DNA of 64,000 nucleotides from Telmatactis stephensoni. Its lineage: Eukaryota > Cnidaria > Anthozoa > Actiniaria > Isophelliidae. The notes beneath the pieces are model-generated. The model saw only the letters and a program-made list of their open reading frames with translations. It was not told the origin of the DNA and did no database searches. Location: assembly GCA_029948255.1 (NCBI GenBank), contig JALIZF010001699.1, forward strand, positions 248,001 to 312,000, written 5' to 3'. Below, one piece after another: positions 1 through 9,500 of this stretch (the first letter of the stretch is position 1; each line of letters starts with the position of its first letter). The position numbers and the translations under genes were made by a program.

Positions 1-436
1 ACTGTCTCTTGCAGACTGCGCGTTATGTAGGACGTCTAGTCCTCAGTTTCAGTATTGACCACTCAGAGCACGCGTAAGATTGTAGCTCTGTTATAATGTC
101 TCTTGTTTGTCTCTCGTTTTTAACCAATCAGACTGCGCGTTATGTAGGACGTCTAGTCCTCAGTTTCAGTATTGACCACTCAGAGCACGCGTAAGATTGT
201 AGCTCTGTTATAATGTCTCTTGCTGTCTCTCGTTCTTAACCAATCAGACTGCGCGTTATGTAGGACGTCTATTCCTCAGTTTCAGTATTGACCACTCAGA
301 GCACGCGTAAGATTGTATAGCTCTGTTATAATGTCTCTTGCTTGTCTCTCGTTTTCAACCAATCAGACTGCGCGTTATGTAGGACGTCTAGTCCTCAGTT
401 TCAGTATTGACCACTCAGAGCACGCGTTATGTAGTA
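1..436. repeat. Tandem array of a ~117-bp unit, about four copies
   Basis: The start of the window is a direct tandem repeat. The phrase gactgcgcgttatgtagg begins at about 14, 131, 247 and 366, giving periods of 117, 116 and 119 bp. Each unit contains an accaatca box, a cctcagtttcagtattgacc stretch and a run ending cgcgtaagattgtagctctg. The first copy is cut by the window edge and the last ends near 434. The copies are nearly identical, so the array is young. A related piece (caatcagagcacacgtaag) recurs near 48368. No gene is visible in it. Confidence 0.9.
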
Positions 437-695
437 TGTTAAAACACGCAGCAAACCATATGCATCTTAAACCAATCAGAGTTATTGTTTGATTGCAACA
501 AAGTTTTATTTACGTGTCTTTTTTATAACCAGCATCCTGATTGGTCAATACACGTTGATTGTAACTCAACAAGAAGTCGTCAACAAACAGTGTTTGGATA
601 CTTTGGTCTTATTCTCTCGTAGACTGAACAAGAATTTGTTAGTGAAATATGACCGATTATATTATTAAAGTGCTTAACTAGGTCAGAGTAAAAAA

Positions 696-810
696 TAAGT
701 ACTTGGGTGTATGCAACAGCAAATGTATCAATAGACGATATAACCTATCCTGATACTATTGATACATTTTGTGTTGCATACACTTTGTATTGCATACTGA
801 CCAAGTACTT
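696..810. repeat. Short foldback (MITE-like) element
   Basis: The arms aagtacttgg...tatgcaacagcaaatgtatc and gatacattttgtgttgcata...ccaagtactt are inverted copies around a short loop, so this 115-bp stretch can form a hairpin. It carries no coding capacity. It looks like a small non-autonomous transposon remnant. The family was not identified. Confidence 0.7.
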
Positions 811-921
811 AACGACTAAATGTACCTCATATAATATCAGCTGACACGAAAAACGACTAGTAACTTTCCTACTTTCATTTTAATATCACCAAAGCATTAA
901 TTTCGGCTAATTTAAATCAAC

Positions 922-1072
922 AGAGCCAATTTCGTATGACTGGGAAAACTGCACGCTCACCGTACGGTATATGGTTACAGCAGGAATTTCTAATGTTTTT
1001 ATAGACATTACGGCAATGACACGGTCATGATACGGCGCGGTAAGGTTCCCACTCATACGAATTAGCGTCGTT
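922..1072. repeat. Dispersed ~150-bp repeat family, copy 1
   Basis: The element starts agagccaatttcgtatgact and ends cactcatacgaatt, with an inner caggaatttctaatgttttt followed by atagacattacggcaatgac. Its two ends are imperfect inverted repeats of each other. Closely related copies occur near 7008-7125 with 7568-7620 (interrupted), 14865-14940, 19302-19443, 25515-25662, 30002-30151, 38505-38575, 39070-39125, 41945-42110 and 42201-42330. This is a short non-autonomous element with no ORF. Confidence 0.8.
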
Positions 1073-1513
1073 TGTATATAGCTAATCTTTTACTGTAATT
1101 GTGCCAAGTCACGGACCCAAAACCTACAAATGTTTCACTTCAATTTAACCTAGATTTCTTTGGAATCGTTAACAAAAGACAATCCCAGCAATTAAATTAA
1201 TTGGCAATTAAATAAACACTTTTATAACACTTTAATAATAATAATAATACTTCAGTAACGATAGCTTGGTTTTAGTGAATAAAAAAGAGTTTAAACTTTT
1301 TCCGATTCATTGGCACTTCATGTTGCCACCTGTGACGTAACGAGTGTTGTCATGGAAACGATATCTTGCATCTCAGAAATCCTTTGGTATTGTAGTATTG
1401 AATGATAGGCAAAGTAAATGGGATTATAACAAGCTTCCAAACTATGATGCATTCAAATGCAGTTATTACAAAGTACTTATAGCTTAAAGTATCGGTCATT
1501 CAGCGAATTAATT

Positions 1514-1669
1514 ATGGGAGAAGTTATATTTTTCTTGTTGGTTTTGTTATCTGGAGCTGCTGTTTTTGGTATTCACTGGAAATATGGGTTATGCTGTACT
1601 TTGCAAGCTCACAGAAGATGGCACCGAAGAAAAACGGCAAGCGATGACAGAAGTAAGATTTTTGAATAA
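1514..1669 (+). CDS. Candidate single-pass membrane microprotein 1 (51 aa, divergent member)
   Basis: This is an intronless 51-codon ORF starting MGEVIFFLLVLLSG. A hydrophobic segment covers roughly residues 4-22, followed by a basic tail containing HRRWHRRK. The ATG has A at -3 and G at +4, a good animal start context. An in-frame ATG lies at 1457, but starting at 1514 puts an acidic residue just before the membrane segment, as in the neighbours. AATAAA overlaps the stop codon (1665-1670), so the 3' end would be very short. The pattern shared by the four downstream ORFs is only weakly present. A possible GTAAG donor near the end means it could instead be a first exon. No known family was recognised. 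Confidence 0.4.
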   Translation: MGEVIFFLLVLLSGAAVFGIHWKYGLCCTLQAHRRWHRRKTASDDRSKIFE

Positions 1670-2189
1670 AGGTTGCAGGTCATTTTGGATGCGAGAAAAA
1701 AATTATACGACTATCTAGCGACCAGCTAGTTAATTAGAAAACATTTGATTGAGAAAGCAATTTCTGACGGCCCAAAAAGAAATTCAAAGTATAACATTTC
1801 ATTAATCAGAGACACGAAATTAATTATTTTGTATAGTCAAGTGTGCAGTTTTTTGAAGTCAAAAATAATTTATTATACTGTTACTGTTTATTTCTTATTC
1901 TATGTTGATATTACAGGTTGATAAATGTCAAGTATGTTTAAAGTGTAAACCAGCCTCAAAGAAGTGTCCTTATCTCATAACAACCCACTGCGCATGCTCA
2001 AACTTCAGCAAAGACACTTGATAAATGAGGGCGATCTGCGCATGCTTAGTAAAATAGAGACAAACAACTTAACTAAAAGTTGAGTGGTGCAGCTCTAAGC
2101 CTCGTGGTCTAAATATTTGCCTTACATATTCAAGACAAAAACAAAGTTAAAACACTGAGAGCGGTGAATAGAGAGCTACTGATGACAAA

Positions 2190-2360
2190 ATGCCAGTATT
2201 GGAAATGTTTTTGCTGGGAGCCTTGGTCACTGGGTTGACCCTTGTCGATATCTATTTGCTGAATAAGTTCTGCGAAGACAAGTCGAATGCTGCGGCACGG
2301 AAGAAAAACAATGGAGGAGCACTGATTCCGTACTCGCATTCGTACTTTCCAATACGCTAA
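2190..2360 (+). CDS. Single-pass membrane microprotein 2 (56 aa)
   Basis: This is an intronless ORF of 56 codons with A at -3. It begins MPVLEMFLLG, has one hydrophobic segment at about residues 6-19, then DIYLLNK and a polar, basic tail (ARKKNNGG) ending in a Pro/Tyr-rich stretch (LIPYSHSYFPIR). Positive charge lies after the membrane segment, which suggests the N terminus is outside and the C terminus in the cytosol. It shares E-x(13-14)-[D/E/N]-x-[Y/F]-x-L-[K/N] with members 3, 4 and 5. AATAAA follows at 2553-2558. The minus-strand reading frame over the same bases has no recognisable protein. Function unknown. Confidence 0.65.
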   Translation: MPVLEMFLLGALVTGLTLVDIYLLNKFCEDKSNAAARKKNNGGALIPYSHSYFPIR

Positions 2361-3047
2361 AGACTTCGCAACGTTTATTGCTTGGTTCTGAAACTTGTAA
2401 AACTGGAAGTATCGCCCGACTGACGATAGAACAGATTGCTCGTTTTACTTTATGTAAGCTATTTACTATGTAAGCTTGCTTATTTATAAATAATAATGTA
2501 CCATAGTATTTCTTTGGGAATGATCATAGAAAGACGCTCAAATCAGCTCACTAATAAACTAGCTAGATTCCTTTTGAACTGTGTTGCTTCGAAGTTCTTT
2601 GGGATATATTCCTAAAACTGTAAATTCCTAACTGTTTAGCTTAATCCTAACCTTATATAAACGTAAATGAAACCAACTGAAAGATTCACGAAAATCTTCA
2701 TTAGGTACTAGGATATGCTGTATAATTTCCAAGTTTTTTTAGCGATTTAGAGCAGCCAAATACATTTATTAAGTTTCTAGCTTGAAAATCAATAGAAATT
2801 ACGAAATAATATGACGTATTTACCGTGTAGAACCGCTAAAATTAATTAATGCTAATAGTATTGGGATATTCCCACTATGCCACCTGCAACATATATTCAT
2901 TATTTATATTCACTATTTTAGTAAACACCAAGTGTATTTCAACATAAATATTAAACTACTGAAGTTAAATTTCGCTTTCGCTGAAAGCTATACTCTTTTA
3001 ATTCAATCTTAATTCTGCAAGACAAAGAGTTACCAAGTTAGCTGGAA

Positions 3048-3206
3048 ATGGTTTTGGAAACAATAGCTGTGGGGACAATCTTAATGGTTGTATTGCTAGA
3101 TGTTTACATGTTGAAAAGACTGTTTTGCAGTAAAAGAAATGTTCAAGACCCAAATGAAGGACAGATCGAAGTGTACAAACATGGAGTGGGATCGTATCGA
3201 TTATGA
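3048..3206 (+). CDS. Single-pass membrane microprotein 3 (52 aa)
   Basis: This intronless 52-codon ORF begins MVLETIAVGT. A hydrophobic run spans about residues 5-17, followed by LLDVYMLKRLF and a charged tail ending VYKHGVGSYRL. The start has a purine at -3. It aligns without gaps to member 4 over the first 23 residues at the conserved positions E4, G9, acidic 18, aromatic 20, L22 and K23. AATAAA occurs at 3435-3440. The tail differs in length and sequence from the neighbours but keeps basic and tyrosine residues. No named family was recognised. Confidence 0.65.
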   Translation: MVLETIAVGTILMVVLLDVYMLKRLFCSKRNVQDPNEGQIEVYKHGVGSYRL

Positions 3207-3830
3207 ACAGTGGAACGAACATCGATAATGAGAACGAAGAAAGAACAGATTAAAACAGAAAGTGATGTTGGAAAATGGAAGACGAAAAAGAACTCTTAAC
3301 ATCTGTGAACTCTGTATAAACTTTAGATATAGATTGTTTCAAATCTGCGCCAATGTACATACTTGAACATCCATTTTCTTTGGATATTATCAACATATTA
3401 GATTATTAGTTTAATGGATATAATAAGCATGCAAAATAAATGAAGGCTTAAAGGTATTAATTTGGCAGATTGTGTTCTTAGAAGTTGGACAGGTTCGGAG
3501 TAAAAATTTACACAATAATAGAGTGATTGCAATCAGGTTTATGATAAACCTGTGAAATAAAAATTGAATGTTAGTGTGTAATAGTTTGATAGACACAAAC
3601 ACACAAAAAACAGTGGAAATAAGGCCTACTAGTATCTATTAGCCTACTACCTATACCACGGTTTTTTAAGCAATTATTTCAGTTACAAGTCCCTCGGTTG
3701 TTTGTCAAAAAGTTTGGAAACTCTCCAAACCGCCTAACCAAAAGTCACGTGATATAGGCTCTTTTTTCAATATTATTCTTTCCCTGAGTACTTATTTAGT
3801 ATTCTGCCGTTGACATCTTTCTTGTAAGAC

Positions 3831-3977
3831 ATGATTGTAGAGATCTTTGCTGCTGGCAGTGTCATAGTTGCCTTAGCAATAGAAACGTTTATTCTGAAAA
3901 ATACTCTTGAAGGTAAAATTATCCCTTATCCTTACTACCTTCGTCATCACCGAGTTCCAAAAAACAACGATAATTGA
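3831..3977 (+). CDS. Single-pass membrane microprotein 4 (48 aa)
   Basis: This intronless 48-codon ORF begins MIVEIFAAGS, with a hydrophobic segment at about residues 5-17, then AIETFILKN and a tail containing KIIPYPYYLRHHR. The IPY motif is also present in the tail of member 2. The start has G at -3. The stop is followed after only 63 bp by the ATG of member 5, leaving little room for a separate terminator and promoter, so the two may share a transcript. A GAAG|GTAAAA match inside the ORF (near 3912) could act as a splice donor, so a split gene cannot be excluded. Confidence 0.6.
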   Translation: MIVEIFAAGSVIVALAIETFILKNTLEGKIIPYPYYLRHHRVPKNNDN

Positions 3978-4040
3978 CCTATTCAGTTCATCGTGCTCAA
4001 GTTAAGTGATAGCTAGTGTAAAAGAATCAAGTGCACTAGA

Positions 4041-4232
4041 ATGGTTTTCGTCGAAGCCTTTATTGGAGTCACCGTAGTTTTAGTGGTTGCGACAAACATT
4101 TTTCATCTGAAAATGATATTTGACAAAGAAAATAGACATGATTGTCTTCAAGCGTATTCACTTGGACCATTTCCCACTCGCCGTCGTGGATGTTGCAACG
4201 TCCCACTGCAAGAACGTCATGAGAAGAACTAA
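4041..4232 (+). CDS. Single-pass membrane microprotein 5 (63 aa)
   Basis: This intronless 63-codon ORF begins MVFVEAFIGV. The hydrophobic segment covers about residues 6-18 and is followed by NIFHLKMIF and a cysteine-containing basic tail (PTRRRGCCNV). The ATG has A at -3. AATAAA at 4282-4287 lies 50 bp after the stop, a compact 3' end. It is the longest member of the plus-strand cluster and keeps the E-x(13-14)-[D/E/N]-x-[Y/F]-x-L-[K/N] pattern. Cellular role unknown; a small membrane regulator is only a guess from size and topology. Confidence 0.6.
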   Translation: MVFVEAFIGVTVVLVVATNIFHLKMIFDKENRHDCLQAYSLGPFPTRRRGCCNVPLQERHEKN

Positions 4233-4287
4233 AGCAACATGTATGGATGTTACCTCTTGGATGGACATTCAGCCATAAAATAATAAA

Positions 4288-5510
4288 CTCGTCAAGTAAA
4301 ACTTCAAAGAACTGAAAACGAAAGAAAACACTTGGCACTTTTTACGGTTTACAACGCACTTTTAACTTATGGTACTACGTAGATAGATAACTTTAGTATT
4401 ATGCAAAAATAATCTTTGAACGAACTGAAGAAAGCTGATGTACTGCACCTGTGGTGATACTCTTGGGACGGTAACAGTGTCCAAATTGAAAACAGGACAA
4501 TTTTTACATGCAGCCTTTGATGTTAGCCACACTCAGTTTTTGAGTTTATAAATGTCTAAATTAGAAAAAAACATTATATGCAATTATCCCACAAAATATT
4601 ATATATACATTTCTGCACATTAGCTGACGACAAAATTGTATGTCAATTGCATATTAGCCTAGGATTTGAGCGAATAATGTTCATGTATGAAGTCTGACGT
4701 ACAAATGAGTCTAAACTATTCGGAAGATAACTTTAGAAAGTAAACTCCCTTGTCAACAATCCATCAATATGTTGGAGCATTTGTGCTATTATTAGCATCT
4801 GTTCCTAAAATATGTGAATTATGACTTCATCTTTATTAAGAAAGAACATTTTCAGGTATACGTCTGAACACGAGCTTGTAAGTATATATGATAGACTGAT
4901 TATATTTAAGCGGTGAAAAAAATAGTCGTCATTGGATATCACTAAAATACTGGCAAATACGTACCTTCAAGACAGTGACATATCACTACTGATATGCTCA
5001 ACTAGTCGGATAATTGGAATGTAGGATTTTTTGTTAAAATATTTTAGCGTTTTAATCGGCTTGCACCAATTAAAAGGATATTGAGAATTTATGTGTTTTA
5101 ATAATATAAGGTTTTTACAATTGTCGAGGAAAACAAAATCAGTAAAAGTGTTTTTGTCAGAAAAGTTAATTGTTATTGATTTCGTACATTATTACACGCG
5201 CACTAAAACAATTTATAAATCTTTAAAAGAAAACCACACTTGTGGCTTTTGAAACAAATTGTGTTATTCTAAAATGAATTCATTTGATTGGCTTGAGGTT
5301 TGTCTCAGACATTAGTCTAGTTCTCTCAAAAACCACAGGAGGCCCCACAGGCACCCCAGGCAATCATGTAAAGCAAATGCAAAGAAAAAAATATTTTTAT
5401 CTAGCATTATTTGGAGGTCAAAGAAGAGGAAGTGGTCGCTGGTGATGGCCGAAGTGACCGGCCTTAAGTTCTTCTATGTAGGGGAGAGAAAAAAATTAAA
5501 AAAAAACAGC
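4288..5510. other. AT-rich spacer without recognisable gene
   Basis: No ORF with recognisable protein features, no RNA gene and no clear tandem repeat was seen. Stop codons are frequent on both strands. It separates the microprotein cluster from the foldback element at 5511. Confidence 0.6.
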
Positions 5511-6328
5511 TTAAGGACGTTCGCGGGAAAAAAAGTTTCCCATGTTTTTTCCTTCATACTTCGCATGGTAAAATAATGTCATCATAGAAGTTGAAATAGC
5601 AAATAAAAAATGGGGGTCACCGTATTCGTTGAGGAGTGAGGTGACATCAAAGTGCACCCACTTTCTCGTAGAAGAACGCTTGCGCGCCAATCTATATGAG
5701 TCGAGCATAGAAGTCATTTTATTGTGGAAAAACTAAATGGATTGCTCAATGTTTATTTACACGACCACTTGATAACCCATGGAATAATAGTATGTGAAAA
5801 TATTTGTAAATACTTAACAAATAACTATTGTTTTTTAATTCGAATTGGCAGTCATGAGCGACGCTTTTGCCGCGACTTAGCTCAAAGTTGTCACGAAAAT
5901 CCGTGTTTTTGATATGATTTTACCATAATATTTTTCTCAAATTTAGAATATTAATAGCCTATGTAATTCTTTGTGAAACATTGAAATAAAAAGTGGGGGT
6001 CACCGTATTTGTTTCCGAGATATTGAGCCGTAAAGTTCAAAATCGATTCAAAAATTGGCCGCCATCTTGAATACCGAGAGGAGACTGGGCCCAGTAGAAT
6101 CTTTTCCATCCTTTTTTCTGCAGTTTTTCAACCTGAACGATTTTTTTCCTCGGTAAAATTACTTTTTTTTACTTTTTTTTACTTTTTTCAATACTTTCCA
6201 TTAAAAAATATCGAAAAAGTCGTTACGGAAAAAATTTCTTTTAGACCGCCATCTTGGATTTATCGAGGTAGCGCGCGCTAGAGTGCGCAGTAAAAGTGCG
6301 CGTGAACAATGCCCGCGAACGTCCTTAA
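5511..6328. mobile_element. 818-bp foldback transposon flanked by TTAA (Kolobok/piggyBac-type target site)
   Basis: The left end reads TTAA followed by ggacgttcgcggg and the right end reads cccgcgaacgtcc followed by TTAA: perfect 13-bp terminal inverted repeats directly flanked by TTAA on both sides. TTAA duplications are typical of Kolobok and piggyBac superfamilies; the GG start is closer to Kolobok. The interior encodes no transposase and carries two copies of gggggtcaccgtatt near 5611 and 5995, so it is a non-autonomous element. It sits about 230 bp downstream of HSPA12 exon 2. Confidence 0.75.
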
Positions 6329-6555
6329 AACGCTTCAAAACCAGAAAAAGCATACAAACAGATGAAAAGAAAACATTTACTACATAACAAGGTGAAATGT
6401 TTTTTTCTTATTCCATGCAGGATTCGATTCGTAAGTATACGCACCGTTTTCCAAAAGAAAATGTTAATTTCAAAGGATGGGACTCCTGTGACATTAGTAG
6501 TCGTTCCGAGTCCCCCAAATCAAAAACGCACCACAGGAATACCAATCATCCATAC

Positions 6556-9500
6556 CTCATATGCAGCAGTCCTCATGAACTGCTTGGCTGGTGCCTTCCA
6601 CATCGCAGGAACAGTGATCACCCATTGGATGTCATCTTCCAAGATTTGGGTCGCTGATTGGTCAGTTAGTTCTTCAATCACGTGGTCTTTGAAGAATTTT
6701 AGTGCGTGAGCAAACACGGTCACCGCTTTGACGGATTTGCCGTTTGCTGCTTTGATTTCAATGGATTTGTTGAGGTCCTGTGGGCGAATACAGATATCAT
6801 ACTTAAAACTCTCCTATAGAACCCGAACCTTCATTAAGGTACGGTAATACGAGCAGCAAAATCGTGCAACTTGTCGGGCAACATTGTTGCGTTGCAAGTT
6901 GTAGAGCGATGTTGCTGGTATTACCACCCCGCGCGCAACTTGTCATGCAACAAAAATCGATGTTGCAGGTTGCGGCTACTTGTTGCAAAAGTAGAAAGTG
7001 GTTGACCGTGTGTGGTGACCGTGCCGTTTTCACAGTAATTCGAAATCTACTCTAAAACGGACCATGCCAGTGCCATTAATGCCATGCAATAAAAATATTC
7101 GAAATTCCTGACGTAACCGTGCCTAGTCCAGACCCAGGCCTCTTTTTACCCCGCTCCGCTTCAGTAAAACAGAGTCCAGAAGAACTTGTATGGGTATGCG
7201 TTACATGAACCAATCAGACACCGTAAAGTTTTGGTGTGACCTGGCCATGGTTACAAGGCTATCGTTCGCCCTGTATGACTGAGAAAACCTACATAGCACT
7301 CAGTTCGTGCAATGTATTCAAAAAATCTATTGTTTTCTATTGTCTTTCGTTCTGTTGTATTATATGTTTTGTATTATATCTTCATGAATATATTACATCA
7401 ACTGTGTGCTGCGTAGTCTCCCGTATGACTCGTCGAAAGGCCTTGTAACCAGGTCACACCAAGACTTTACGGCGTCTGATTGGTTCATGTAACGCATGCG
7501 CATGCAACTTCTTCTGGACTCTGTTTTACCGAAGCGGAACGCGGTAAAAAGAGGCCTGGGTCTGGAGTAAATCCTGCCGTGACCGCGCCGTTTTCACAGT
7601 CTCATGAAATCTGCTCGAAAAGGTTACATTGACCGATCGTTTGCTCTATAGACTATAAGTCTAAATTTAAGGTTAGCTATATGAACTAGCTTTAAGCAAT
7701 GCTTATGTGAGTGCTGCCAAAAGAATTTTAAAGCCAGGCAAAGCGCTCTATATGTGGGATGCTTAACATTTAAGCAAGAACTTTCAAGACATCTTATTAA
7801 ATTTGGCTTTTTGTACCAAAGAAAAACGATCTTCCTTTGCACAAAGTTTGTCAAACCACTAAAACCAGAAATTCCAAATAGCACATGTGAATACCTAGAA
7901 CCAGTTTGCGAACAGGTTTGTTCAACTTTCCCAGTACTTTTACTGTTTTTATTGGCTAACTGCTATCGAATATAAAACTGGTTTTAACCGGTTTGGTAGG
8001 TGGTTGAATCCACAGGGTGACCGTTTTCTCAAATCAGATGGCTAAAATAGGACTGCTCCCTGAGGTTCGCTCGCTTGGCAGCAATTAGTTTACTAAAATG
8101 AGTGAAGTAATTCGAATTCTTCAAGTAATCTCTTTCATCCTTCATAGTTGTGCCTAAAAGTCGGAGAAGGATAATGTAGTGGCATGTGGATTTTGAAGAA
8201 TGAAAATTGAAAAACTTTGTCTGTACCAAAGACCTAATCTGAGACCCAAAATCGCCTAAAATCGTCCAAACTTGTAGCTCCCGAGTCATGCTGCGTGCAT
8301 GATTTTCAGATAAACTTTGTTTAAAAATTGTCGGTCTACATTTTAAATTGAATCGCCTTTACATTAATCGCTTAAAGTCACTGCGTCTTATGTCACTTTC
8401 ACCTCCATGTACTTTTCGCTTAAATCGTCTAAAATGCAAAATTGCATTGAATCGCCAAAAGTCTCCTGCTGTCGTTGTGATCAGTTTCAAGCACAAGCAA
8501 ATTTTTGCTCAGTTGAATTTAATCAAATCGTCTAAAATCGCCGTAAAAATCGTCTAAAATCGCCATTACATTTACGGCCTAAAGTCACCAAGTCTTGTGT
8601 TACTGATATCCCCAGGAGAATTTCGCTTTTTATCGCCTAAAATGTAAAAAGCCAAAAGTCGCCAAAAGTCGCTTAACGTCGTTGCGATTTTCAGGCAATT
8701 TTTATTTGTTTAGTTGAATCGCCTAAAATCATTCATAATCGTATTAACGGCTTAGGAAGTAAAACTTCGTGGGATTTTTTTGTACTTTCAAATACACAGG
8801 CATGCTATTTGTTTAATTTCAACATATACACGAATAAAGGATATGTATGACGTAATGTATTATGCTGATGTTACACGGGACGATCTGCCACGATAATCCT
8901 TCGCGCAACGTTAAGTTGATACCGCATGACGTACCACAGGGAGCGACTTTTAGCCTAATTTTGCTTCGGCAACACGTTGCAAGATTTTGATTTCAAATCA
9001 CAAACTTGCAACGCAACATGACGAGTTTGACGCAAGTTGTATCAAGCGTTGTGCGAAAAATCGTTACAAACCGTGTCGTGAAACACCATCTTTATTTCAC
9101 GTAGTCGCGCGCGATATTTTTACTCAAACCAGCATTTAAAAGACTGCTCAGAGGTTTGAAGAGAAATGACAGAAGAAGTGAAATTTTGACAGCGACGTTA
9201 TATCCAGGAATGGTTCTGTTACCGTGACGACTGACCTACCTTTTTCGTGTGAAGCGACATTTTAAACTTTTCAAAAAACAGCCACTTTCGCGCCTCGTCT
9301 GGTTCAAGATCATGATAAAAATCACGAGCACCAAAACCAAAAGAATGAAAAGTCCCGTCGGGTTTGAGCAGGAGGGTAGTAGGGGTCTTTTGATTCGTAA
9401 CACCAGGGTCTCCTCCCTCCCATCGTCTCATCATGTGAATACCCTCAGGCTCTCGGGTGAAAGCGAATGCATAGCCACTAAAAGTTGTGCCAAAGTCGAT

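Noticed and set aside
2130..3222. Minus-strand ORFs at 2130-2339 and 2998-3222
   Set aside because: They are shadows of plus-strand microproteins 2 and 3, lack the shared pattern, and have no start context or family resemblance.
4069..4338. Minus-strand 89-codon ORF over microprotein 5
   Set aside because: The plus-strand frame matches its neighbours at conserved positions; this one resembles nothing and would run into AATAAA of the plus gene.
5511..5717. Minus-strand 68-codon ORF
   Set aside because: It starts within the terminal repeat of the TTAA-flanked foldback and has no transposase features.
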